A DNA stretch of 64,000 nucleotides, taken from contig CM073321.1 of NCBI GenBank assembly GCA_037043015.1, forward strand, positions 9,184,001 to 9,248,000. Reading direction: 5' to 3'. The notes under the pieces were generated by a model. It was not told the DNA's origin and ran no database searches. It saw only the letters and a program-made list of their open reading frames with translations. The DNA comes from Bryum argenteum (taxonomy: Eukaryota; Streptophyta; Bryopsida; Bryales; Bryaceae). The position numbers were made by a program, and so were the translations under genes. Positions 1 through 11,465 of this stretch are shown here, one piece after another (position 1 is the stretch's first letter; each line of letters opens with the position of its first letter).

Positions 1-1926
1 ATCGTAGGTTTATATTGCGAGCCATGCTTCTGTGGACTATAAATGATTATCCTGCATATACGTTAATCTCGGGACAAAGTGGCAAAGGATATGCAGGATG
101 CCCGGTTTGCGGAGAGCATACGGTTGCTGATCATTCAAGGGAGGCCCATAAGACCGTGTTTTTGGGAAACAGGAGGTGGCTTCCGGAGAACCACCGCTGG
201 CGAGGAGCATGCACAGCGTTCAGTGGACAACCGAACTTTGATCCACCACCACCTCGGCAATCTGGAGTCACAGTTCAACTTCGAGGCGCATGGCGTGACT
301 CGTTCTTACAGCTGGGAGGCCGACCAAATTCGCGCTACGACCCAGTTAAGCTAACAGGAGTGAAAAGAGTGAGCATTTTGTATGAACTTCCTTATTGGGA
401 GGTACGTTTATTCATTACCTCCTTAGGCAGACTTAGTAACGATTGCAAAAATTCTAACATTACAGAGTTACCAATTTTGTAATAGTAAAGCCCAATTGTG
501 ATCCACAACTCGGTCAGAAATTATACCACAATCATAGCATAATCATCACTGAACATATTGAGCACGCTACATGTAGTACTTGCGGTTTTCAAAGTTTGAA
601 GATTTGAAGGCAGGTTACTTATTGCAATTTAATCCTTTCGTTATCCTTAGTGTCTTGTGAGCTTACTGACAGGGTTGTAGGTTACAATATTCTGTAAGGT
701 CCACCATACATAAATGACAGCAGACTTTACAAATTCCTACGGAATCAAATGTTTAAACGACGAGCTAAAATCACGCTTCACAGTATATTTCCGGCTTGGA
801 GGCGATGTGAGTGAGGCCTCCACCAAACCACACCAAACTAATTTGTATAATTAAGAAAGAATGAAAGAAATGTTTATTCTTTGTTCATAGAAGTTGTGGT
901 GTGTGTTCCATGTGTATCTGTCCAAAGCAGAAAAACATATTGATTCATTCCTATGCTTTATGAAGAGAAACTTCCGGCACGACACACTCTTGACGCAATG
1001 CATTGTGAGAAAAATGTTTGCGAAAATTTACTTAGAACTTTCTTTGGCGAGACAGACGATGCGAAATCAAGGGAGGACATGCGGGCTAGGGGAATCCAGC
1101 AGCATCTGCACTTGCGTTAGAATCCCGACGGACGGACCTACTTCAAGCCGGATGCGCCCTATGTGTTGAACAAGGAAGAACGGCTGCAATTTCTTAACAC
1201 ATTAAGGGAAGTTAAGTTTCCCTCAAACTATGTCAGTCCTTTACGGCAGCGAATTTCTGATGGTAAACTAAGGGGACTTAAAACCCACGACTTCCACATT
1301 CTATTGCACCAGGTGATCCCTTTATGTTTGAGAGATGTAGGTAATTCCAATGTAGTAGGAGCTGTAATGCGTGTCAGCAGGTTATTTCGGAAAATTTGTG
1401 CCAAAGTAGTAATGCCAGTGAGAAAGATGTGCTACTAGAAGATGTAGCAGAGACTATCTGTTCTTTAGAGAAAGAACTTCCACCTTCAGTGTTCGTAATA
1501 ATGATGCATTTACCAATTCATTTAGTGCAGGAGTTGTTTATTTGTAGGCCAGTCCATACTAGATGGATGTATCCGTTAAAGCGTTACATGAAGGGATTGA
1601 AAGGATTTGTAAAGAACAAGGCGAAGCCGGAGGGTAGTATGGCATACGGTTACTTAAGAGAGGAATCGATAGGATTCATAAATGAGTATCTATCCGAGTA
1701 TACACCTACTACTAAACGGGCGTGGGATGATAAGGAGGAGACTGCCATGTTCGACGAGATCTTGGAGGGAGCTAAAAAGGATCGGCCAATGACAGCGGAG
1801 TTCATGACATTGATACACGGATTCGTACTCAACAACACAGAGCACATGGTCCGTTTCATAAGGTATGGCTTGTATGAGTCTTTTATCAGATTTCCGAGTT
1901 TATATGCTGGAATGGAATTTTTGTAA
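1..1926 (+). pseudogene. CACTA (En/Spm) transposase, TNP2 and DUF4218 parts, 5' truncated by the window
   Basis: This is the middle of a CACTA-type DNA transposase that cuts and pastes its own element. Exon 15-401 reads LRAMLLW-like, then CPVCGEHT, FLGNRRWLPENHRW and SILYELPYWE, all hallmarks of the TNP2 family. A GT donor follows at 402 (gag|gtacg). The next exon plausibly starts at 968 after an AG and restores the classic stretch TLDAMHCEKNVCENLL, then GLKTHDFHILLHQVIPLCLR. The last part (1396-1926) has HLPIHLVQE, RWMYPLKRYMKGLKGFVKNK and KPEGSMAYGYLREE, typical of DUF4218. The copy is broken: an in-frame TAG near 1120 and a one-base frameshift near 1400 before the DUF4218 part. Family assignment is secure; exact exon ends are inferred. 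It is probably one gene with the DUF4216 exon at 2649-3980. Confidence 0.88.
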
Positions 1927-2648
1927 TCCTGTAAAACAGACAAATATTCAGTACTCTTCAAAAATTCCCGAAGGCAGCATCTACTGAATACAGAGGGAGG
2001 CACAGAAATTAAGTCGAGTCACCTCTCTACAGCAGTAGCTGTTTTTCTACGATTTGCTTGGAACAGTAGTGTTACAAGTCACAGTAGTCACAGGTGGGCA
2101 ATTCGACTATACAAGTGAGCAATGAAAAGTAATGACCCCCCTCTGTTTGTCTAGTATATGTTTCAGCGTCGTCCTCATTTAATCATTTAAAATTGTTAAG
2201 TTCTTGCAGGATAAGGTAGATGATTGCTTTATCGGTAGGGGCGATCCTACAGCAGTTCGTATTTTAGAGTACGATGTCTTGAAAAATCCAGGGTCTTCAA
2301 GTATTTCTACGGATTAAAGGATTAAGAGTTTTGCTCGCATTTTTGAAATTAGGCCATCTGAAGCTTTGTACTTACTGTTGCTGACTCCGTGGCTCGCTGC
2401 TTTTAAGCCGGAGGCTTATAAATACTTATATCCAATGTCTGTGCAATTTCAGAAAATGGGTTTTACATGCCTATGCTCGTCATAACATACTGAGAGTAGT
2501 AATTAGTATTTGTAAGGAATCTAAAATCCATCATACATGTACACACGGAGGTTTGCTTGTTATTATTCGTAGGAAATAGGTATCAACTGATTACAGGAAT
2601 CCACTTGGCTTCTAATTCGGTTGAGGGTCCTTAGAGCATAATTGATAG
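1927..2648 (+). other. Between CACTA exons: intron or decayed coding sequence
   Basis: No long open frame. A stretch around 2210-2460 reads as protein-like (DKVDDCFIGRGDPTAVRILE, then a stop, then LLTPWLAAFKPEAYKYLYP) and may be a decayed exon between the DUF4218 and DUF4216 parts. The rest looks like intron. Confidence 0.3.
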
Positions 2649-3980
2649 ATGGCATTACAGTATCGTATCATTCTCCTAGTAATGCATTGCATATTGGTTC
2701 ATAGTGCGACCATTTCTTGTGAGAGAAGACGTGAATGTGGCCCGTGTTACATCATTTATTGGTTGATTTTGTGGTACAGGAAATATGAAGAAGACATACG
2801 TTCACGGGAGCAAGAAAGAGAACGATGCAGGAGGGAACAACGACGTGGCGGAAGAAGGACACGCTTCGCTTTTCCCAAACAACTACAACCACTACCACCG
2901 CTAGCTGAATGGGTGGAAGAGGAGGTACGACGGGAACAACAAGAAGGTATTGCTGTGGATTCTATGGTTGTGGACACAGCGAGAGGTCCATTGAATGTGG
3001 CTGCTGCATACAAGTCTATGTATGCCTTCGGTAATCATTTTAGAGTTCTAAGTTCAGAAAGATCTCGGAAGACATGTGATAGCGGTGTAGCAGCAACCTT
3101 CTCACAGGTTTGCAGGAATAGAGAACATGATGGAAACCAGGTGAATGCAGATGTCGAGTACGTTGGGCACATAGGAGAAATTATAGAACTAAACTACAGA
3201 GGCCACTGCTTAGTCGTGTTGGTTTGTGATTTTGTGAATGCCAATTATAGGGGAGAGAATGCGACAATTAAGAAAGATAAATGGGGTTTCACTTTAGCAA
3301 ATTACGATAGAAGGTTTGGTAGAATTTGCAGGGACAGTTTTGCATTTCCAAGGCACTGTGAGCAAGTTTTCTATTCGACTGCTAGGGAGAGCCCAGGTTG
3401 GAGAGTGGTGTTGAGGAAAGAAGTTCGAGGGAGACGCGTATTACCGAACACATATGATGAGGAGGGGATTCTATTTCGAATGGGTCGAGATGATGAATTT
3501 GAAGGCTTACGGCCAGATCAGGATGTAGGGGAGCACGAGGTGGCTCCAGCCAAAACATGGGTGAATGTGGTTATTCAACAGGTCATTCGAGCGAATAATG
3601 CGAGGCCAGGACGTCGGGCGGCAGGTAACCACGAAGGACCAGGCGAGAGGCGTGGTAGGCGTGGTGGCCGTGGAGGTCGGGAAGCACAGGAGCTGTTACA
3701 CCGTCAGGGAAATATCATAGCTGAAGACGTTGACGAAGACGGAATTCAGCCAGAGAATCATGAGATCGAAGAACGAGGCCGTAGAAGACCTGGGTCACGT
3801 AGACAGCATGGCGGAAACAGGAATGTCCGTCAAAGGTCGGTAGTAGAAGAGGAATCTCTAAGCAACGGTGATACCACCGCCCAAAGTGAATCTCCACGTT
3901 CAGAAACCGCATCATCAGCTTCTTTGTCTTCTGAAGCCGAGAATAGCAACGATGAGCAGGTGAGGTGGTTACAGAATTAG
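2649..3980 (+). CDS. CACTA transposase C-terminal exon with DUF4216
   Basis: A 443-residue open frame in the same orientation as the TNP2/DUF4218 exons. Residues about 128-265 match DUF4216, the domain that ends many plant CACTA transposase proteins: HFRVLSSERSRKTCDSGV, GEIIELNYRGHCLVVLVCDF, KKDKWGFTLANYDRRFG, HCEQVFYST and GWRVVLRKE. The tail, roughly 310-443, is low in complexity. It begins with Arg/Gly runs (RRGRRGGRGGR), which suggest nucleic-acid contact, and ends acidic and Ser-rich (SESPRSETASSASLSSEAEN). The reported first Met is only where the frame opens; the real exon probably begins at a splice acceptor upstream of DUF4216. This is the best-preserved part of the element, with no internal stop. 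I cannot find the CACTA terminal repeat on this side. Confidence 0.8.
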   Translation: MALQYRIILLVMHCILVHSATISCERRRECGPCYIIYWLILWYRKYEEDIRSREQERERCRREQRRGGRRTRFAFPKQLQPLPPLAEWVEEEVRREQQEGIAVDSMVVDTARGPLNVAAAYKSMYAFGNHFRVLSSERSRKTCDSGVAATFSQVCRNREHDGNQVNADVEYVGHIGEIIELNYRGHCLVVLVCDFVNANYRGENATIKKDKWGFTLANYDRRFGRICRDSFAFPRHCEQVFYSTARESPGWRVVLRKEVRGRRVLPNTYDEEGILFRMGRDDEFEGLRPDQDVGEHEVAPAKTWVNVVIQQVIRANNARPGRRAAGNHEGPGERRGRRGGRGGREAQELLHRQGNIIAEDVDEDGIQPENHEIEERGRRRPGSRRQHGGNRNVRQRSVVEEESLSNGDTTAQSESPRSETASSASLSSEAENSNDEQVRWLQN

Positions 3981-4128
3981 TCACATGTTCGAAAACTTGA
4001 AAACATCCCGTAGTTTGTAAGTTTTCCGTATCATTGATTTTTAATTGAGTGTACACAAACGTTTACTTCATTATGCAGGGTTCTGATTGATAGAAGAGTA
4101 ACGGGTCATCAGATTACAAAAAACAGGA

Positions 4129-4258
4129 GTGGGGAGTGAGGCAGTAAGAAGGGTGATAGCGGAAGAGACGTCCCGGGTGGAACGGGAGATGTCGACTGCT
4201 GAGGCGATCCAATATCAGAGCTGTGAGGAGGAGAAGTCCATGGTGACGGAACATTGTT
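4129..4258 (+). other. Coding-like segment duplicated at 5160-5600, here without the intervening 0.3 kb
   Basis: In one frame this reads SEAVRRVIAEETSRVERE, then MSTAEAIQYQSCEEEKSMV and a stop at 4258. The two halves match 5164-5210 and about 5525-5592 closely at DNA level, but there they are separated by about 310 bp that begins with a good GT donor (gacgtccag|gtgaga). Short Glu/Arg-rich helical sequence; function unknown. It lies just downstream of the CACTA DUF4216 exon and could belong to a second CACTA gene. Confidence 0.45.
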
Positions 4259-4572
4259 AAAATCAGATGTATTGCAGGTATCTGCTGCGATCAATCGTAC
4301 CAAGAACGCTCCTTCGGAAATTACTCTTTTTTTTTTGGATTTTTTGATATCTTGTGAGCGTATTCTAATAAGTAGGATTGAAGATGCTCACACTGACACC
4401 CTAATTGCAACAGTTCAGTAATTCAGTCTCATGTTTAGGTTTGAGTTCAATTTAGTTGCCAAGTTATGGCATCATCTAATGGGGTCAATGGTACGCTCGA
4501 GTTCCTCAAGGTTCATGAACACCTGATAATGTTTTTAATTCAAAACGTTTACTTTCTATGGGTTTTGTAGAG

Positions 4573-5211
4573 AACAAATATTGAAGCGGATCCCCATGTC
4601 GGTAAAGATCCAAGTATTCAGGCAGCCGGAATACTTGCAAGTGACATGCGAGAATCAGAAGTTAAAGGTAATGATTTTCCCTTTGAGTGGTTCCATGAGT
4701 TTCTATTACAATTCCAGCTCATTCCACATGGCATCATAAATTATATTCATGATGTACTTGAACCCTTGCAATCCACAGTAACTTTTCTTCAAAGAAACCA
4801 TCAATCAGGTGACGTTGGTAGCGTCGTATGTGTTTATAGCAGTAGTTTATAGATCAGTCAACCTCCACACTAGTTTCATTTGCTTCTAATTGAATGTTTA
4901 AGTAATTTTTTTTGTTTATTGGATCATCTACAGGTATTAGCGGAATTGTGAAACCGCCATCCTTTAATTGTTGTAACCAGGAAACCGGTGGACTTTAACA
5001 TCAACCCCCACCTTAGGTCCAGGTTTGCGATCCAGCTTGCAAACGCGAATCACATCCTTGACGAAGGAGAATTCAACAGACAGCCATTGAATGTTGATGG
5101 GGTACCTTTGATGGGTGAAAATGCGAGGTGGCAAAGATTCGATGCCGACAAGGGAGCACAGTCTGAGGAGAGAGGCAATAAGAAGGGTGATAGCGGAAGA
5201 GACGTCCAGGT
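4573..5211 (+). other. Possible multi-exon second gene of the CACTA element
   Basis: Several short coding-like blocks bounded by plausible splice sites. Block one, about 4573-4666, follows a ttttgtag acceptor, reads NIEADPHVGKDPSIQAAGIL and ends at aag|gtaatg. The clearest block, 4979-5211, reads RKPVDFNINPHLRSRFAIQ then NILDEGEFN-like text (ANANHILDEGEFNRQP) and VPLMGENARWQRFDADKG. It ends at a strong donor (cag|gtgaga). CACTA elements often carry a second, fast-evolving gene (TnpA-like) whose product binds subterminal repeats, and the position downstream of the transposase would suit that. I see no recognisable domain, so this is a placement argument only. Confidence 0.3.
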
Positions 5212-7860
5212 GAGAGTATCTTCGACGTGTACTATGCGAGTGGGGGTGTGCTGCAGTTTGGTGGTGTCGGCGCGAGTAGTCATGTAGCGCAGCTGGGGAG
5301 CGGAAGGCGTCAGGCCGTGCATGAGGAAAGAAGCGAGGAGTTTACAGGTACAGAAGATTGGTGCTCGAAGCATGTCCTAGAGGAGCTCGTCGTTAAACCT
5401 GGTGAACAGCGACGGTGGAAATTTGCGTGAGTTGAGGTCCCGTGGGAAGCAGGAGAAAGAAGAGGAGACTGAAGACGTGATATTGGAATACTACAACAAC
5501 CCGTGGGAAAGAAAGAAGCGGCGGGGCGTGGAACGGGATATGTCGACCGCTGATGCGATATAATATCAGAGCCGTGAGAAGGAGAAGTCCATGGTAATTA
5601 AGAACAGCAGCATTGGTGATGGCGATTGTCATCGGCAGAAAGAGGCGGAGATGTGTGGTATGACAGGATTCAATGGGTTTTCGTTCCCTTCTCTAACGAT
5701 GTAGTTGTGATGGCGGTTGCAGGAGCATTTGTTCATCGACCGTGAGCTACTTCGAACAAATTTGTACAAGTTCCATGAAAACAACAGAGAATCAGGGGGC
5801 CAAGTGTATTTTACGATGCCCTGGCTTTAGGTGTGTTTCTGATTCTTCACCAGACTGTCAGTCTAAGCAATTAACATGCAATTACGTTTATATGTCGTTA
5901 TTCTAGGAAGTTCATGGCGTTTGACAAATTGCGGGTACCTGTCGTGGGTAGATTTGCTGCAATACAAAGAGTTTATATTTTGGTCATTGCAGTATATTGG
6001 CTTCAGTGAGGGTGTGCTTGGCTGTGGCCTCGGTGTTGAGATTTCTAGAGTTCCGAGTGATGCATGTAGATGATGTCGGGGATGTTTGGTTTGAGTTGCA
6101 GGTTGTATGTAGGTTGAGTTCTGAGATGATGAAAGAGTGGTTGGAAGTGAGGGCAAAGAGGTAGTGTTGTCTAACCTGTGGGTGGCGTTATGTTGTACAG
6201 TCGATAGCACGTCGATGTCTGGAGTCTCTGGAGTTCAATCACGGGCTAGTGCTGATTGACTGAGATGTTAAGCCGAGGAGCAATCTGGTGAAAAACTATA
6301 GCCGATGCGAGATCAATGTGATCGACTTCAGGAGCAGCTGTTCCCAAACATACCATATGTGCTCGTACGTGCAATGACGGTCGTATCAAGCTCCGGAAGT
6401 GATTCTGGGCATGTCTTACGACGACAACATTGATATCTGGTCGCTCAACTCTCATCCTCGAAGAACTGTGCTCATGCAACGTGAGTAAATTTGTGGCATG
6501 CTTGATTAGCTTGTGGATCGTCGGATCAAAGTAGACGATGGATGCATATTATGAATTTGGTGGCCATCAGTCTAGCTAGTTGGGCATCTTTATGAAGAGA
6601 GTAGCAGGCGACTGTAATGCCGGTCTTGCTCCGATAGACCTGGATGTAGGGATACCCTATTGGAATCCGCTATTTGGACATTATCCATTTTTTTGTGATA
6701 TAAATCAATAATATGGAAACAACAATTTGTACTGATCTAAAAATGTAAATATCCTATTAGTAAGAGCTTCAAGGAGGCTATTCTCTAAGGCCACTTAAAT
6801 TACAAAAGTCTGTTAAAGTAAAAATTCTGAATAGACGTGTAGTTACATATGGTATGAGAATATTACTCAGTGGGTAAAAAGTTAAAAGAGTAGGAAGTAA
6901 AATAACTCGTGGATGTCCTTGAATTCTAATTACTGCAAACTTCAGGACATCACAAGTAAAATATTATGAAGTAAAAATACCCATAGTTAATATATTTTAT
7001 ACGATGCAGCAAGAACAAGATGAGGGCGATCCATGTGAAAGAAGCTGAAAAGGAGGACTAAATAAAACAAGGAGCTGCCACGGTGGATTTTTGGTCACGC
7101 TGGTGTCACAAAATTGACAGCCAATTTTCCCAGTGACCGAATTGACAAAATCTCACCCATTTCATCCCAGTTTGTCAAAAAGGACATCCCAGTGTCATTT
7201 TTGCGTCAATTATACACCATATTCCTTGTAGTCGGATGACTTAGAAAATCCACTCAAATTTCCACAAAACCATCCAGCACGACGAAGTTACCGAACGAGG
7301 AACTAACTTGGCCAAAAAATGTATAAGGAAATCCCTATCCCCGTCACACGCCACAGTCGTTCATGAATATAGCGCTTCAGTAACGAGAAACCGCAACAAG
7401 TAACGAATTCTGTCGATGACCTTTTATCGTGAATAATGCAGGAACGGAGCAATGAACCGGGCAGCTTGTTTCACGGGTCCCAGGCAGATTTAAACCTGCG
7501 ACACAGAAAAAGCGGATCCACCCGGCCCTGAATTCATGGAAAATTGTATAGGTTCCAGTGGTCGAAGCCACCCATTGGTCCGAAGTTTTGATTGGCCGGA
7601 TCGTAATCCCCACACGGATGGGTTCACGAACTTCGCCGCCCCCAAGTCGTTGAGGACAACTTTCTACTAGTGAAGCGATGCAAACAAGCGCAAGAAAGAG
7701 AATGAGCGGGAGGATTAGCTAAAGTAGCATGAGCGAGGAGTAGGAGCAGAAGACAACGGCGGAATAGCGAAAAGAGATGTGCGCGGGGAAAGTGGAGAGT
7801 GCGTTACAAGATTGAATGCGTTGCGAGAGTCCTCAATTAGAGTATAGAATTTAAGAATTA
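5212..7860. other. No supported gene
   Basis: 5212-5600 is the intron-like spacer plus second half of the duplicated segment. Beyond that only short unrelated open frames occur, with no domain, splice pattern or repeat I can defend. Base composition is mixed, without the GC arrays seen further right. Confidence 0.5.
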
Positions 7861-9880
7861 AGGTTTTTTGGTTAATGTGTTAAAGGTTCCGGATTAAAGG
7901 TTAATTATTTTTGAAGTTAAAGAGTAAGGATTGAAAAGTAAACATAGATGTTAGATATGAACTTTATAAAAGTAAGCGTAAATGCGGATACATTCTAAAC
8001 TTTTGAAAATAACTTTAGAATACTATAATATAAAAAGCATCTTAGCATAAGAATTGAAGTAAATCAAAATATATTTATGTTTGAATATCACACATAGATT
8101 ACTAAACTTCTAAAATACATATAGTCACTGAATGTTAACAACACTGAATTTTAAAGCAATAATATTATACTTCAAATATATTATACTTTAAGTATTACAC
8201 TTTAAATATAATATGTGGAAATAACAGACTTGAAAAATACGTAATAAACTTATAATTTCTCAACTTGTTCACTGTCTAGATACTTATATGATATTATATC
8301 ACATAAATATCTTGAATATTATGTTTATAATGGCCATTTGTAGAATATCACATTCAACATAATTGAACATTATATGTAATACACCACACCTAATTAAGTA
8401 GAAACTAATCTTATAGAATCACATTTAAATAAATTGAATATAATATTTACTATAACTGTTTCAACATGTAAAGTATTAATCTTTTAATATTACACGTGAT
8501 TTAGTAAATACAAATCTTACAATACTTCACAACACCTGACGATTTTAATCACTTCAACATAAACGGTAGGCTTAAAGGCTTAGCAAATGATGATAGCGTT
8601 CACCATTTCACATGTTAATTCACCTAAATAAACAATTGTTAGGATGAAAATATGGAAGTAAAAGAAATAGATTCACATAATTAGTCTATTAATAATTCTA
8701 CTCCCATTTGAATACTGTACCACAACTTTATGAACTTTTCGAAGTTTTGCGTACTTAATTTAGTATAAAGTAAAACTATATCATTCAAAACTACCTAAGG
8801 TTCAAATAACAAATGACTCTATCTCTTTAACAAATAGATTAAAAGTTTATTTTTCTCGTTGTATAGACGGATGAATTGTGGTAAAGAATGTTTGCAACAA
8901 TGGTAAAAGTTTTATTATTATAATTATTGGTTTTAAAAATATCAAAAGTTAAGTTAGTTATGGTCTAGGGTGTAGAGTTTTTCATTACGTTTTATGGTTT
9001 CATGTAAACTTGACTAATTTCTTTACTAATAATACATTAACTCGCCATACATTAACTCGCCACAAAAATTAGTTTCTCAAAATTCTTGGCTCAAATAAAA
9101 GCCATGTAAATGAATGCCTTGATAAAAACTTCCGTAAACTTTACAAAGGATAAATAGTCGAAAACTAGAACCTTCGCATTAAATTTCATGCCTTATCTTC
9201 AAAACATCTTTAAGTTAGATCTAGTTAAGGATCTTATCACTTAGACTTGACTGTAATTATAGGCCATCCCAGAAAATTAAGTTGAAATCCAACGGAGGAT
9301 GACGGAGATATAGCTCCTCAAATATCATCCATTTTGTTACTTTTTATGTTGACGAAACATCATTGCAAATTGAATAGCAAAATCATTATGATCAGTAAAC
9401 TTGTCACTATGAAGTTGTTAAGAATCACCTTAAGATCATGATGATGAAAAAGCAAATCATGAAAAGCTATTTTTAATTTCACATAATTGGCTTGCAATGT
9501 TAATACATGCCCCATGCTTGGAGTTCCAATAAAATAGAAGAGCTGTCTTCACTAAAGTGCATTCCATTAATTCATACTTTATTGCAAAGTTTAGAATACA
9601 ATCTAGACTTGATTTGGAGCAAAACCCAAGTGATTTCATCCAAAACGGACCTCGGATGAAGAAGATATGGCTATTCAAAGTTCTGCCTTCTATCCAAAAT
9701 GTCGTTTTTTGACATTCGGCGCAGTTAGGGGTTAACATTTTAGTGCCCAATATGAGATTATTTTGTTAATTTGAGTTTGGGTTATCCATTTTCCTCGCGA
9801 ATCCGGTTTTTTTTATTACAATTTTGTAATTTCTATTTTTAGAAATATTCCGGAATTCCTCGGTGACTTAACTTCAAATG
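7861..9880. other. AT-rich non-coding stretch
   Basis: Strongly AT-rich sequence full of short TATA, ATTATA and TTTAAA words, with stops in all frames. One 97-codon minus frame at 9457-9750 has no recognisable features. No repeat or RNA gene recognised. Confidence 0.6.
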
Positions 9881-9891
9881 ATTTTTACTGG

Positions 9892-9990
9892 CCCAAGATG
9901 TCCTCGTTCCTCCCAAAGTTCCCAAGATGTCCCCGTTCCTCGTGAAGTTCCCCGTTCCTCCCGAAGTTCCCAACCACATCGCTTTTACTC
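9892..9990 (+). repeat. Short imperfect tandem repeat (about 30 bp unit)
   Basis: Three imperfect copies of a CCAAGATGTCCNCGTTCCTC-type unit followed by AAGTTCC. The stretch after it (to about 10300) is pyrimidine-rich (TCC, CTC, CTT runs), as in many plant promoters and 5' leaders. It lies upstream of the palindrome array of the DUF7869 element. Confidence 0.6.
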
Positions 9991-10638
9991 AAAATTCTCT
10001 CACCGTTACTGGCCTTTTTTGGCGCCCTTTCTCTGTTGAGTTCGTGCTCTTTTTTGGCGCCGTATCTCTTCCAGCTTGGTCTTGCTCTGTCATCATTTGC
10101 GCACTATCCCGCTTTCCACTCCTCTACAGCTCCGCTCCTGTGCTCTTACACTCCTCCGCACCTTCGTACTTTCACACATTTGCCCTTCGTCTCACCTCCG
10201 CACCTTCGCATCTCTGCCCTTCGTCTCACTACAATACGTTTTGCCTATACTCCCTTTTCCATTTGTGCTTCCGGTTTAGTAAATTCTGATTAGGGTTTGG
10301 GACTCTTAGTAGCTCTGGAGTTGATGCGCGTGCTGCTTTTGAGGATGCCCAGGGCCTTCGTTGAAGTATTGCAGCTGTCAAGCATGGCGTGAGGGTGAGT
10401 TCGACCAATAACCTCAATTTCAATGTATAACAAGAATGTGTTGTTGATTGGTCATATCTTGCATTCATCGTGGTGCATTCCTGATGGCAATGTGGATTTA
10501 GTCGGAGTAGGTGTGCACGGAAATTGAAACAAATATACTATATACTTGTGCACAGTTCCCAAGAACGATTCTCACTCATTACTGTGCACGAATATCGAGG
10601 CAGTTTCATATAACAAATGCATGACATATGGACAAGCT

Positions 10639-11364
10639 CATTTAGCTCGACTCAAGCTAAACGGGCATCCACATCCAAATACTCCGAGTTCAGGAAGTCT
10701 TGTAATTGAATGATTTATTGAAAGTCCATTTAGCTCAACTCGAGCTAAATGGGCATCCACATCAAAACCCTCATGAAGTCTTGTACTTAATGATTCATTG
10801 GAAGACCATTTAGCTCGAGTCGAGCTAAATGGGTTAAGCCTATTTAGCTCGACTCAAGCTAAATGAGCCTGACCTCGTTCTAGGTCCGTGATCATTTAGC
10901 TCGAGTCGAGCTAAATGGACTTGACCTGCTACAGGGCAGTAAGCCCATTTAGCTCGACTCGAGCTAAATGGTCATCTAGCTTTAACTGCGTCGCGGTGAG
11001 TGGTGAACAGTTATCTTGAAGACCATTTAGCTCGAGTCGAGTTAGATGGTCATTAAGATATTTGTTCATCACGCTGACCTTGAAGCTCTTGAAGCTTGAT
11101 GACCATTTAGCTCGAGTCGAGCTAAATGGTCTTCCTCTTCAACATGATTCGGGGTAAGCGTCATGTATTAAGATCTTCAAGACCATTTAGCTCGAGTCGA
11201 GCTAAATGGTCATCGATGTAACCGTCCATCACTCACCTCGACGCTGTTGAAGTTGGATGACTATTTAGCTCGACTCGAGCTAAATGGTCCTCGTTATTTA
11301 CGTGCATTGGGGTGAGTGATGGTCAGTTAACTTGAAGCCCATTTAGCTCGAGTCGAGCTAAATG
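10639..11364. repeat. Array of eleven 25-bp palindromes upstream of the DUF7869 transposase
   Basis: Eleven copies of a near-perfect inverted repeat with half site CATTTAGCTCGA. They start at 10639, 10727, 10807, 10841, 10893, 10946, 11024, 11104, 11184, 11262 and 11340. The last six are spaced a regular 78-80 bp apart. The spacers are themselves related: those at about 10971-11023, 11129-11183 and 11287-11339 contain GGTGAGTG or GGTAAGCG-like words. The intervening ones carry the reverse-complement version (for example CATCACTCACC near 11226). The whole array therefore alternates in orientation. Most copies are perfect over 20 or more bases, so they are recent or under selection. Candidate binding sites for the transposase encoded just downstream. 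Confidence 0.92.
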
Positions 11365-11465
11365 GTCATACTTTCTCAATAGTCATAGACATTTCTGACT
11401 GCAGGTATTCTAAGTAAACTGTGAGTTCTCATGATTGTGTTTTTATTGCTGGCATTTAGGTAATC

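Noticed and set aside
4208-5580. Primer-binding-site-like TATCAGAGC words at about 4212 and 5568
   Set aside because: Only nine bases, no LTR edge next to them, and they lie inside duplicated coding-like text.
7480-7510. tRNA T-arm-like sequence (minus strand GGTTTAAATCTGCC)
   Set aside because: No matching acceptor stem, D arm or anticodon arm found.
10639-11364. CRISPR-like array
   Set aside because: Repeats are regularly spaced, but they are full palindromes, spacers are related to each other, and the DNA is plant nuclear.
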